Positions 43,180 through 51,851 of a DNA stretch of 64,000 bases are shown piece by piece. Position 1 is the first letter of the stretch; the number at the start of each line of letters is the position of its first letter. The stretch is from Micrococcus terreus (lineage in GTDB: Bacteria > Actinomycetota > Actinomycetes > Actinomycetales > Micrococcaceae). Below the pieces are notes generated by a model. It saw nothing but the letters and a program-made list of their open reading frames with translations, was not told the DNA's origin and did not search any database. Where the stretch lies: assembly GCF_900116905.1 (NCBI RefSeq), contig NZ_FPCG01000007.1:114540-178539 (forward strand). The letters are read 5' to 3'. The translations under genes and the position numbers were made by a program.

Positions 43180-45360
43180 ATGTCCCCTGAGCACGCACCT
43201 GAGGCGGCACTCCCCGCCGCACCCGAGGCAGCGTTTGCCCCCTCCTCCGCACCCAGCACCCCGGAGCCCTCCCCCGCCCCCCGCGCGCCGGAGCCCGCCC
43301 CCGGTCCCCTGCCGGCCGCCGTCGTCCACGCCGCCGACCCGGACGTCCACCCGGGCCGCCCCGCCCACCTGCTCCACGGCGGGCGTGGTGACGGCCAGCC
43401 CGTCGAGGAGGCCGACCGGATCGCGTTCTGGGAGGCGGCCGCCCGGCGGCTGGACTGGCGCACCCCGTGGCACACCGCCCACTCCCGCACCGCACCGGAC
43501 CCGCAGACCCGGCGCGGTCCGGACATCCGCTGGTTCGAGGGCGGCGAGCTGAACGTGGCGGAGAACTGCGTGGACCGGCACGTCGCCGCCGGACGCGGGG
43601 ACAAGGTGGCCCTGCACTTCGAGGGCGAGCCCGGCGACCGCCTCACGGTGACCTACGCCGACCTGCAGCGCCGCGTGGCCCAGGCCGCGAACGCGCTCGA
43701 GGAGCTCGGCATCACCCAGGGCGACCGCGTGGTGGTCTACCTGCCCGTGCTGGTGGAGACGATCGTCATCACCCTGGCCTGCGCCCGGATCGGGGCGGTG
43801 CACTCGCTGGTGTTCGGCGGGTTCTCCGCGGAGGCGCTGAAGTTCCGCGTGGAGGACACCGGCGCCAAGCTCCTGGTCACCACGGACGGTCAGTTCCGCC
43901 GCGGCAAGGCCGTTCCGGTCAAAGCCAACGCGGACGAGGCGGTGTCCGGTCAGAACGGCATCGAGCACGTCCTGGTGATCGACCGCACCGGCCACAGCGC
44001 CCCCACCACGCCCGAGGCCGAGCAGATCCCCTGGACCCCCGGACGCGACCTCTGGTGGCACGAGCTGGTGGACCGCCAGCCGCAGACCCACACCGCGCGC
44101 GCCTTCCCCGCCGAGACGCCGCTGTTCATCATGTACACCTCCGGCACCACCGGGAAGCCCAAGGGACTGGTCCACACCTCCGGCGGCTACCTCACGCAGG
44201 CCAGCTGGTCCTACGACCTGCTCTTCTCCCACCCGGACCCGGCGCAGCGCGAGCAGGACGTCCACTGGTGCACCGCGGATCTGGCCTGGGTCACCGCGCA
44301 CACCTATGAGATCTACGGGCCGCTCTCCAACGGCGTCACCCAGGTCATCTACGAGGGGGTGCCGAACGCGCCGCACCCCGGCCGGCACTTCGAGGTGATC
44401 GAGCGCTACGGCGTCACCACGTACTACACCGCACCCACGCTGATCCGCTCACTGATGGGCTGGTTCCCGGAGGGCATCCCCACCCCGGAGCAGGGCGGCT
44501 GGGACCTGTCCAGCATCCGTCTGATCGGGACCGTGGGTGAGGCCGTCAATCCGGAGGCGTGGACCTGGGCGCGGACCCAGATCGGCCGGGATGCCCTGGC
44601 CTGCGGCGGCGCCGGCGTGCCCATGGTGGACACCTGGTGGCAGTCCGAGACCGGCGCCACCGTCCTCTCCCCCCGCCCCACGGACACCCGCTTCAAGCCG
44701 GGGTGCGGGTCCCGTCCCCTTCCCGGGGTGGAGACGGCGGTGGTGGACGACGACGGCCGGCCGGTTCCGCAGGGACAGCAGGGGTACATCGTGGTCACCC
44801 GGACCGGCCCGGCCATAGCCCGGACCGTGTGGGGCGATCCGGAGCGGTACTACACCTCCTATTGGGAGAAGTACGCGGACCGCGGCTGGTTCCTGGCGGG
44901 AGACGGCGCGAAGACCGATGAGGACGGGGACATCTGGATCCTGGGCCGGATCGACGATGTCATCAACATCTCCGGGCACCGCCTCTCCACCATCGAGATC
45001 GAGTCGGCCCTGGTGGCCCATCCGGCCGTCGTGGAGGCCGGGGTCTGCCCGGTGCCGGATGCCAAGACGGGCCATGCCGCCGTCGCGTTCGTGGTGGTCC
45101 GCGAGGACGCCCTGCCCCAGGGCGCCGACCACACTGAGCTCACCGAGGCCCTGCGCGGCCACGTCGGCAGGGTGATCGGGCCCGTGGCCAAGCCGCGTGA
45201 CGTCGTCGTGGTCCCTGATGTGCCCAAGACGCGCTCCGGGAAGATCATGCGGCGTCTGCTCACCCAGCTCTACGAGGGCAGCACCCTGGGCGACACCACC
45301 AGCCTGCAGAACGAGCCGTGCGTGGCACAGATCGCCGAGGTCATGACGGGCCGGCGCTGA
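43180..45360 (+). CDS. Acetyl-CoA synthetase-like acyl-CoA ligase
   Basis: 726 residues, longer than ordinary Acs (about 650) because of a Pro/Ala-rich 50-residue N-terminal extension. Adenylation motifs: YTSGTTGKPKGLVH, DTWWQSETGA, WFLAGDGAKTDEDGDIWILGRIDDVINISGHR, and the catalytic lysine in KTRSGKIMRRLL. AEVMTGRR ends the protein. It activates a short-chain acid to acyl-CoA; acetate and propionate are the usual substrates. In this operon it may use the carbon skeleton left after sulfur removal. Confidence 0.88.
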   Translation: MSPEHAPEAALPAAPEAAFAPSSAPSTPEPSPAPRAPEPAPGPLPAAVVHAADPDVHPGRPAHLLHGGRGDGQPVEEADRIAFWEAAARRLDWRTPWHTAHSRTAPDPQTRRGPDIRWFEGGELNVAENCVDRHVAAGRGDKVALHFEGEPGDRLTVTYADLQRRVAQAANALEELGITQGDRVVVYLPVLVETIVITLACARIGAVHSLVFGGFSAEALKFRVEDTGAKLLVTTDGQFRRGKAVPVKANADEAVSGQNGIEHVLVIDRTGHSAPTTPEAEQIPWTPGRDLWWHELVDRQPQTHTARAFPAETPLFIMYTSGTTGKPKGLVHTSGGYLTQASWSYDLLFSHPDPAQREQDVHWCTADLAWVTAHTYEIYGPLSNGVTQVIYEGVPNAPHPGRHFEVIERYGVTTYYTAPTLIRSLMGWFPEGIPTPEQGGWDLSSIRLIGTVGEAVNPEAWTWARTQIGRDALACGGAGVPMVDTWWQSETGATVLSPRPTDTRFKPGCGSRPLPGVETAVVDDDGRPVPQGQQGYIVVTRTGPAIARTVWGDPERYYTSYWEKYADRGWFLAGDGAKTDEDGDIWILGRIDDVINISGHRLSTIEIESALVAHPAVVEAGVCPVPDAKTGHAAVAFVVVREDALPQGADHTELTEALRGHVGRVIGPVAKPRDVVVVPDVPKTRSGKIMRRLLTQLYEGSTLGDTTSLQNEPCVAQIAEVMTGRR

Positions 45361-45422
45361 GCCACCGGCTGAGGAACCTGCTGAGGAACGGATCTCGATT
45401 CGGGATCGTCAGGTCCGAATGG

Positions 45423-45451
45423 TTGTGAACCGGGTCACTTTCGTGCATAGT
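45423..45451 (+). promoter_or_regulatory. Promoter of the MHS permease gene
   Basis: TTGTGA (45423-45428), a 17-bp spacer and CATAGT (45446-45451). The PaaR-type operator begins 9 bp after the -10 box. Confidence 0.6.
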
Positions 45452-45460
45452 GTCTCTACA

Positions 45461-45478
45461 TGACCGATCGGTCGGTCA
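45461..45478. promoter_or_regulatory. PaaR-type TetR operator, MHS permease
   Basis: TGACCGATCGGTCGGTCA: inverted TGACCGA/TCGGTCA half-sites. It resembles the corynebacterial PaaR consensus built on ACCG..CGGT and is located over the expected transcription start. Confidence 0.75.
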
Positions 45479-45605
45479 CTAATTCGACCGTCGCACCCCG
45501 CACCGACCGCGTCATCATTCGCCCAGGCCTCGGCCCGGACACCGCACCGTCATCCCCGCTGTCCGCCCGTCATTCGTTGACGAGCTGAATCATCCTGGAG
45601 GCTCC

Positions 45606-46961
45606 ATGGCCCACCCATCCACCACCGCGATGCCCCCGGCACGTCGCACTCGCGAGGAGAAGAAGGTCCTCGCGGGCACGCTCGTGGGCACCACTATCGA
45701 GTGGTACGACTTCTTCATCTACGCCCAGGCCGCCGCCCTGGTGCTCGCTCCCCTGTTCTTCGCCCCCATGGGTGAGACCGGTGCGCAGATCGCCTCCTGG
45801 GCCTCCCTGGGCATCTCCTTCCTGGTCCGTCCGCTGGGCGCCATCATCGCCGGTCACATCGGCGACAGGTTCGGCCGCAAGGTCGTGCTGGTCTTCACCC
45901 TGGTCGGCATGGGCGCTGCCACTGCCCTGATCGGCCTGCTGCCCACCTACGCCGTCATCGGCTTCTGGGCCCCGGTCCTGCTGATCCTGCTCCGCCTGAT
46001 CCAGGGCTTCTCGGCCGGTGGCGAGTGGGGCGGCGCCGCCCTGATGTCCGTGGAGCACGCCCCCGTGGGCAAGCGCGGCTTCTTCGGCTCCTACCCGCAG
46101 ATCGGCGTGCCGCTGGGCATGATCATGGCCACGCTGTTCATGTTCGGCCTGTCCACCTTCATGTCCGACGAGCAGTTCCTGGAGTGGGGCTGGCGCGTGC
46201 CGTTCCTGTTCTCCGTGGTGCTGATCGTGGTCGGCTACTGGATCCGCCGCTCCGTGGAGGAGTCCCCGGTCTTCAAGGAGATGCAGAACCTGAAGGCCGA
46301 GGCCTCGGCCCCGCTCGGCGATCTGTTCCGCGGCCACACCAAGGAGGTCATCCTCGCCGCGCTGATCTTCGCCGCCAACAACGCCGCCGGCTACCTGGTG
46401 ATCGCGTTCTTCAGCTCCTACGGCACCCGTGAACTGGGCATGGCTCGCACCGAGACGCTCGTCGCCGCCCTGATCGGCGGACTGGGCTGGCTGGTGTTCA
46501 CCATGTTCGGCGGGTGGATCTCGGACAAGATCGGCCGTGTGCTGACCTTCCAGATCGGCTACGGCATCATCGTGCTCTGGGCCATCCCCATGTGGTTCCT
46601 GCTGGACACCGCCAACCTGGTGCTGTTCACCCTGGCCATCGTGGTCCTGACGCTCGGCCTGGGCCCGTCCTACGGCCCGCAGTCGGCGCTCTACGCGGAG
46701 ATGTTCCCCGCGAAGATCCGCTTCTCGGGCGTGTCCATCGGCTACGCACTGGGCTCCATCATCGGCGGCGCGTTCGCCCCGCTGATCGCCCAGCTGCTGC
46801 TGGACAACACCGGGGTCTCCTGGTCGATCGGCGTCTACATCGCCGTGCTGGCCCTGATCTCCCTCATCGCCGTGTCCATGGTCCCCAAGTCCATCCAGGA
46901 CCGAGACCTGCACACCCATGATCGCGAGCACGACGAGGCCCCCCTCGACACAGCTCTCTGA
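45606..46961 (+). CDS. MHS-family MFS permease (aromatic acid uptake)
   Basis: 451 residues, 12 helices. The metabolite:H+ symporter signature is clear: TIEWYDFFIYAQAAALVLAPLFF at the start, RPLGAIIAGHIGDRFGRK in loop 2-3, and RLIQGFSAGGEWGGAALMSVEHAP. The operator at 45461 ties it to the phenylacetate regulon, so phenylacetate or another aromatic acid is the likely substrate. GGAGG lies 8 bp before the ATG. Confidence 0.88.
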   Translation: MAHPSTTAMPPARRTREEKKVLAGTLVGTTIEWYDFFIYAQAAALVLAPLFFAPMGETGAQIASWASLGISFLVRPLGAIIAGHIGDRFGRKVVLVFTLVGMGAATALIGLLPTYAVIGFWAPVLLILLRLIQGFSAGGEWGGAALMSVEHAPVGKRGFFGSYPQIGVPLGMIMATLFMFGLSTFMSDEQFLEWGWRVPFLFSVVLIVVGYWIRRSVEESPVFKEMQNLKAEASAPLGDLFRGHTKEVILAALIFAANNAAGYLVIAFFSSYGTRELGMARTETLVAALIGGLGWLVFTMFGGWISDKIGRVLTFQIGYGIIVLWAIPMWFLLDTANLVLFTLAIVVLTLGLGPSYGPQSALYAEMFPAKIRFSGVSIGYALGSIIGGAFAPLIAQLLLDNTGVSWSIGVYIAVLALISLIAVSMVPKSIQDRDLHTHDREHDEAPLDTAL

Positions 46962-46970
46962 TCCCTGCCC

Positions 46971-47017
46971 GACGACGGCCCGGCCACCTTCCGCTGGAAG
47001 GTGACCGGGCCGTCGTC
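46971..47017. terminator. Bidirectional terminator between MHS permease and Lrp gene
   Basis: A 22-bp stem with one mismatch and loop GCT: left arm 46971-46992 starts GACGACGGCCCGGCC, right arm 46996-47017 ends GGGCCGTCGTC. It lies between convergent genes and is followed by a C/T-rich stretch. A near copy of the left arm occurs inside the P-type ATPase gene. Confidence 0.87.
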
Positions 47018-47117
47018 GTCCCCTCCCCCTCTCTCCCTCTTTCCCTCCCTCGCTCGGATCACGTGAACGATCCAGACAGGGACACGCCGGTGAAACCTGT
47101 CTCCGCCGTACACGTGA

Positions 47118-47612
47118 TCAGGGGCGGGAAGCGGCTTCCTCGAGCAGACCGGCCAGGCGCAGCGGCATGATCTCCTGCAGCGAGATGCTGGTGCTGGTGC
47201 GCAGCACGCCCGGTGCGTCCACGATCCGATTGGTCACCTGGTAGAGGTCCGTGGTGTCCCGGGCGACCACCCGCACGCGCAGATCGGCGTCGCCGGTGGT
47301 GGCGTGGATCTCGATGATCTGCGGGATCGCACGCAGGCCGGCCAGGGCGTCGTCGTGCTGGCCCTGGCGGATGGAGACGGTGAGGAAGGCGGTCAGACTG
47401 AAGCCCAGCGCCTCCGGGGTGACGCGGCGGGTGACCTCGGCGAGCGCCCCACTGGCCTCGAGGCGGCGCAGCCGGGTCTGCACGGTGTTGCGGGCCACGC
47501 CCAGCCGTTGAGCCAGGGCCACCACTGTGGCGAAGGGGTCGGCGTCCAGGGCGAGCAGCAGGCGCGCGTCGAGGGCATCGATCCGGGCTTCAGGAGTGCT
47601 CATAGGTGACAT
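47118..47612 (-). CDS. Lrp/AsnC-family transcriptional regulator
   Basis: 164 residues from ATG 47612, chosen over ATG 47633 and 47603 because GAGGG lies about 7 bp upstream. N-terminal helix-turn-helix (TVVALAQRLGVARNTVQTRLRRLEASG) and C-terminal RAM domain (IIEIHATTGDADLRVRVVARDTTDL). It is divergent from the ThDP enzyme with 91 bp between starts, the classical arrangement for a specific activator/repressor. The effector is likely an amino acid. Confidence 0.87.
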   Translation of the reverse strand: MSPMSTPEARIDALDARLLLALDADPFATVVALAQRLGVARNTVQTRLRRLEASGALAEVTRRVTPEALGFSLTAFLTVSIRQGQHDDALAGLRAIPQIIEIHATTGDADLRVRVVARDTTDLYQVTNRIVDAPGVLRTSTSISLQEIMPLRLAGLLEEAASRP

Positions 47613-47703
47613 CTTGACACCCTCATGGCCCATCGCACAGCATTCTGCGCACCCACCACGAGTTCACTTGCCCTCCTGCACCCCTGACCACCACCATCGG
47701 AGC

Positions 47704-49488
47704 ATGCCTGAATCCCCCGCAGCGCCCGAGACCACTCCGGACACCGCCGTCACCGCCACCGCCCCCGTGGACGGCATGGCCCCCGCTCCCACCCCGGACC
47801 ACGCGCCGCGCACCGTCTCCACGGCCGTGGCGGATGTGATCGCCGAGCGCGCCGACCACCTGTTCGGGCTGATGGGCAACGGCAACGCCCACCTGGTGAG
47901 CTCCCTGACCGAGCGGGGCTTTCCCTTCACCTCGGCCCGGCACGAGTCGGCCACCGTGACCATGGCGGACGCGTTCCACCGTGCCGGCGGCGGCGTGGGC
48001 GTGGCCACCACCACGTACGGCGCCGGATTCACCAACACCTACACCGCCCTGGCCGAGGCCCGGCTGGCGCGCATCCCGCTGGTCCTGGTGGTCGGCGACG
48101 CCCCGTCCACCGGGCCCCGGTTCTTCGACATCGACCAGGTCCAGGCAGTCTCGGCCGTGGGCGTCACCACGCTGACCGCCACCCCGCAGAACGCCGAGGC
48201 GATGGCCCACCGCGCCTTCGACCTCGCCGCGCAGACCGTCCAGCCGGTGGTGCTCTCCCTCCCCTATGACCACTCCACCGCACCCCTGACCGACCCCGTC
48301 CCCCTCGAGCCGCTCGCCCCCAAGCCGCAGCACCCGCCGGTCCCGCCGCAGGTGCAAGCTGTGGCGGAGCGACTCCTCGCCGCCGAGCGCCCGCTGCTGA
48401 TGGTCGGCCGCGGCGTGCCCATGTCCGGTACGGGAGAGACCGTCCAGCGCATCGGCGACCTGCTGGGCGGACTGTTCGTCACCACCGTGATGGCCTCGAA
48501 CACCGTGGACTCCCCCTGGAACCTGGGGATCGCCGGCGGCTTCATGCGCACGCACCGCTGGGAGGTGGCGCACACGGCGGACGTGGTCCTGGTGGCCGGC
48601 GCCTCGCTGAACCCGTTCCAGATGCGCCACGGCACCCTGTTCGGCCCGGACGCCCACGTGATCCGCGTGGACAACGAGCCCGGCCTGCACCACGAGCGCG
48701 TGGACGAGCACGTCAACGCTGACCTGGGCACCTTCCTGGAGGCGCTGCTGGAGGCAGTGGAGCAGTCTGTGCAGACAGTGCAGGAGAAGACAGACCGTCC
48801 CGACGCCGGCTCCCTCACCTGGCGTGAGCAGGTCCCGGAGGTCGCCTCGGCGGACTTCCGCGGGGCGGAGCCGGTGGAGGATCCCACCGAGTTCGGTCCA
48901 GACGGACGGCTCAACCCCCGCGCCGTGGTGGCCGCCCTGGAGCAGATCCTGCCTCAGGACCGGTCCGTGGTGATGGACGGGGGTCACTTCCTGGGCTGGG
49001 CGCCGATGTACCTCTCCGTCCCGGATCCGCACGCCCTGGTCATGGTGGGCACCGCGTTCCAGTCCATCGGCCTGGGGCTGGGCTCGGCGGCCGGGGTCTC
49101 CGTGGCTCGCCCGGACCGGCTGACCGTGCACATCACCGGAGACGGCGGCGGACTGATGGGCCTGGCGGACCTGGAGACCTTCATCCGCACCACCCGCCGG
49201 GGCGTGATGGTGGCCCTGAACGACTCCGCCTACGGCGCCGAGCTGCACCAGTACGCCTCCAAGGGCCTGCATGATGCGGCCATGCTGATCGACGAGGTCG
49301 ACTTCTCCGCGCTCGGCAGGGCCCTGGGCGCCGAGGGAGTGAAGGCCACCACCCTGGCTGACCTGCAGCACCTGACCGACTGGCTGGCCACCGATCAGGA
49401 CAGCGTGTTCGTGCTGGACGTGGCGATCTCGCAGAAGGTCGTGGCCGAGTTCATGCAGGGAATGGTGAATCAGGGCAAGAGCCTCTGA
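47704..49488 (+). CDS. Thiamine-diphosphate enzyme (acetolactate synthase/arylpyruvate decarboxylase-like)
   Basis: 594 residues with three-domain ThDP architecture. The catalytic Glu is E81 (ARHESATVTMADA). The cofactor motif starts at ITGDGGGLMGLADLETFIRTTRRGVMVALNDSAYGAE (GDG...N). The central domain carries the LLGGLFVTTVMASN segment. Function within the family is not determined. The divergent Lrp regulator and paa neighbours make an aryl- or indole-pyruvate decarboxylase feeding phenylacetate attractive, but an acetolactate-synthase-like role is equally possible. The first 36 residues are a disordered extension. Confidence 0.75.
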   Translation: MPESPAAPETTPDTAVTATAPVDGMAPAPTPDHAPRTVSTAVADVIAERADHLFGLMGNGNAHLVSSLTERGFPFTSARHESATVTMADAFHRAGGGVGVATTTYGAGFTNTYTALAEARLARIPLVLVVGDAPSTGPRFFDIDQVQAVSAVGVTTLTATPQNAEAMAHRAFDLAAQTVQPVVLSLPYDHSTAPLTDPVPLEPLAPKPQHPPVPPQVQAVAERLLAAERPLLMVGRGVPMSGTGETVQRIGDLLGGLFVTTVMASNTVDSPWNLGIAGGFMRTHRWEVAHTADVVLVAGASLNPFQMRHGTLFGPDAHVIRVDNEPGLHHERVDEHVNADLGTFLEALLEAVEQSVQTVQEKTDRPDAGSLTWREQVPEVASADFRGAEPVEDPTEFGPDGRLNPRAVVAALEQILPQDRSVVMDGGHFLGWAPMYLSVPDPHALVMVGTAFQSIGLGLGSAAGVSVARPDRLTVHITGDGGGLMGLADLETFIRTTRRGVMVALNDSAYGAELHQYASKGLHDAAMLIDEVDFSALGRALGAEGVKATTLADLQHLTDWLATDQDSVFVLDVAISQKVVAEFMQGMVNQGKSL

Positions 49489-49663
49489 GGGGCGCACCGC
49501 ACCAGTCGACCAGCTCGGACCACCCCTGATTCATACCGGATCAATTATCAGTGATGACTCATTGGTACTGGACTCGGCGAGGGTCTCGACGGAGGATGGA
49601 CTCCAGAAGCGCACCGGGCCCTGACTGCGGTCCGGTCAGATGATGACGCGGTCCTGCCATGGA

Positions 49664-49693
49664 TTGACCCGGATCACATCCGCGCGGAATACT
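49664..49693 (+). promoter_or_regulatory. Promoter of the paaJ operon
   Basis: TTGACC at 49664-49669, then an 18-bp spacer and AATACT at 49688-49693. The operator starts 6 bp further downstream. Confidence 0.6.
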
Positions 49694-49698
49694 GATTC

Positions 49699-49714
49699 CT
49701 GAACACTCGGTCAG
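49699..49714. promoter_or_regulatory. PaaR-type operator, paaJ operon
   Basis: CTGAACACTCGGTCAG, a degenerate version of the perfect CTGACCGATCGGTCAG at 53393. It and the paaA site share the following TAAATCG. Confidence 0.6.
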
Positions 49715-49759
49715 TAAATCGTGCGGTCTCCCCTGCTGCCGCACTTAAGGAGTCACCTC

Positions 49760-50977
49760 ATGTCCTCACAGCCCCAGGCCTTCCTCGTCGGAGGAACCCG
49801 CACCCCCGTCGGACGCTACGGCGGTGCCCTGTCCTCCGTCCGTCCGGACGATCTGGCCGCCCTGGTGGTGAAGCAGGTGGTGACCGATGCCGGAATCGAT
49901 CCGGCCGACGTCGACGAGGTGATCCTGGGCAACGCGAACGGTGCCGGCGAGGAGAACCGCAACGTGGCGCGCATGGCCTGGCTGCTGGCCGGCTTCCCGG
50001 ACACCGTCCCGGGCATCACCGTGAACCGACTGTGCGCCTCGGGCATGAGCGCCATCGCCATGGCCACCTTCATGATCAAGGCCGGCGCGGCGGACATCGT
50101 GGTCGCCGGCGGCGTGGAGTCCATGTCCCGCGCCCCCTGGGTGACGGCCAAGCCCACCACCGCCTTCGCCAGGCCCGGAGAGACCTTCGACACCTCCATC
50201 GGCTGGCGCTTCGTGAACCCGCGCTTCACCAGCGAGGAGTTCGGGGACAAGTTCACCTTCTCCATGCCGGAGACCGCCGAGGAGGTGGCCCGCGTGGACA
50301 ACATCTCCCGTGAGGACGCGGACGAATTCGCCGTGAGCTCTCACGCCAAGGCCCTGGCCGCGATCGCCGAGGGCCGCCTGGCCCAGGAGATCACCCCCGT
50401 GACGGTGACCGGCAAGAAGGGCGCCACCTCCGTGGTGGACACCGATGAGGGTCCGCGCGAGGGCACCACCCCCGAGGTGCTGGCCAAGCTGCGCCCCGTG
50501 GTCAAGGGCGGCTCCGTGGTCACCGCCGGCAACTCCTCCTCCCTGAACGACGGCGCCTCCGCGATCCTGGTGGTCTCCGAGCGCGCCGCCGAGAAGTACG
50601 GCCTGAAGGCCCGCGCCCGCGTGGTCGAGGCCACCAGCGCCGGCCTGGCCCCGGAGATCATGGGCCTGGGCCCGGTCCCGGCCACGGAGAAGGCCTTCGC
50701 CCGCAGTGGCTGGACCGCAGACCAGCTCGGCGCGGTCGAGCTCAATGAGGCCTTCGCCACGCAGTCGCTGGGCAGCATGCGTCGCCTGGGCCTGGACCCG
50801 AGCATCGTGAACAACGACGGCGGCGCCATCGCCTTGGGCCATCCGCTCGGCTCCTCCGGTTCTCGCCTCCTGGTCACCCTGCTGCGCCGCATGGAGGCCG
50901 AGGGCGCGGACAAGGGCCTGGCGACCCTGTGCATCGGCGTGGGCCAGGGTGCCGCGATGCTGGTGGAGAAGGTCTGA
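49760..50977 (+). CDS. paaJ: 3-oxoadipyl-CoA thiolase
   Basis: 405 residues from ATG 49760. Catalytic C92 (NRLCASGMSAIA), H361 (GGAIALGHPLGSSG) and C391 (TLCIGVGQGAAM) are present. It performs the last thiolytic step of phenylacetate degradation, giving acetyl-CoA and succinyl-CoA. Being a general acetyl-CoA C-acyltransferase is the alternative; the cluster favours PaaJ. Two bases separate it from the hydratase start. Confidence 0.88.
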   Translation: MSSQPQAFLVGGTRTPVGRYGGALSSVRPDDLAALVVKQVVTDAGIDPADVDEVILGNANGAGEENRNVARMAWLLAGFPDTVPGITVNRLCASGMSAIAMATFMIKAGAADIVVAGGVESMSRAPWVTAKPTTAFARPGETFDTSIGWRFVNPRFTSEEFGDKFTFSMPETAEEVARVDNISREDADEFAVSSHAKALAAIAEGRLAQEITPVTVTGKKGATSVVDTDEGPREGTTPEVLAKLRPVVKGGSVVTAGNSSSLNDGASAILVVSERAAEKYGLKARARVVEATSAGLAPEIMGLGPVPATEKAFARSGWTADQLGAVELNEAFATQSLGSMRRLGLDPSIVNNDGGAIALGHPLGSSGSRLLVTLLRRMEAEGADKGLATLCIGVGQGAAMLVEKV

Positions 50978-50979
50978 GC

Positions 50980-51822
50980 ATGTCCGACCAGCCAGAGCAG
51001 ACCCCTGACCAGCACTTCCCCGGCCTGGCCGAACTGACCGAGGGCTTCTCCGCCCTGCGGATCGAGGCCACGGCCGACCGCCCGGACCGTGTGGTCGCGT
51101 TCATGGACCGCCCGGGCGTGCGCAATGCGATCGACCAGACCATGGTCGATGAGTTCCATGCCCTGTGCGGATGGCTGGAGCGCAACCCGCGCGTGCTGGT
51201 CATCACCGGCACCGAGGTGGAGAACAGGAAGAGCGGGACGATGCAGGGCATCTTCGCCTCCGGCGCGGACATCGGCCAGCTGCGCGAGCGCCGCCGGGAC
51301 GATGCCCTGCGCGGCGTGAACTCCCAGATCTTCGACCGCATCCACCGCCTGCCGCTGCCGGTGATCGCAGCGATCGACGGCTACGCCCTGGGCGGCGGTG
51401 CCGAGCTGGCCTACGCCGCGGACTTCCGCCTGGCCACCCCCACCCTGAAGATGGGACAGCCCGAGGCCGGACTGGGCATCACCGCGGCCGCCGGTGCCAT
51501 GTGGCGGCTGAAGGAGCTGATCGGCGAGCCGGTGGCCCTGGAGCTGCTGATGACCGGACGGATCCTCTCCGCCCAAGAGGCCCTGGACCTGCACCTGGTC
51601 ACCGAGCTGCACGAGTCCGCCGAGCTGCTGGACGGCGCGCACGCCCTGGCTGACCGGATCGGCGCGCAGGACCCGCTGGCCGTGCGGATCACCAAGCGGG
51701 TGTTCCACATGCCCCGCGAGGCCCACCCCCACGTGGATGAGCTGGCCCAGGCGATCCTGTTCGAGTCCGAGGCCAAGTTCGATCGCATGCAGGCCTTCCT
51801 CGACCGCAGCGCCAAGAAGTGA
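50980..51822 (+). CDS. Enoyl-CoA hydratase/isomerase (PaaF/PaaG-type)
   Basis: 280 residues, crotonase fold. Oxyanion-hole and catalytic segments: IFASGADIGQLRE, GYALGGGAELAYAADF (first catalytic Glu) and MGQPEAGLGITAAAGAMWRLK (second catalytic Glu). Both glutamates are present, which fits hydration of 2,3-dehydroadipyl-CoA (PaaF); isomerase (PaaG) activity usually keeps fewer acids. The ATG follows the paaJ stop after 2 bp, and the stop overlaps the next leader. Confidence 0.85.
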   Translation: MSDQPEQTPDQHFPGLAELTEGFSALRIEATADRPDRVVAFMDRPGVRNAIDQTMVDEFHALCGWLERNPRVLVITGTEVENRKSGTMQGIFASGADIGQLRERRRDDALRGVNSQIFDRIHRLPLPVIAAIDGYALGGGAELAYAADFRLATPTLKMGQPEAGLGITAAAGAMWRLKELIGEPVALELLMTGRILSAQEALDLHLVTELHESAELLDGAHALADRIGAQDPLAVRITKRVFHMPREAHPHVDELAQAILFESEAKFDRMQAFLDRSAKK

Positions 51823-51851
51823 CCCCCGACCCCGTGACCCCAGGAGAACCG

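Larger units (their letters stand above)
49489..49759. other. 271-bp intergenic region with the paaJ promoter and operator
   Basis: Holds no gene. It contains the promoter and operator entries at 49664-49714 and a ribosome site AAGGAG 8 bp before paaJ. No strong terminator for the ThDP gene was recognised. Confidence 0.6.

Noticed and set aside
42067..44388. 773-codon minus-strand frame across the symporter and ligase
   Set aside because: Spans two real genes and their junction in antisense; the product is compositionally biased.
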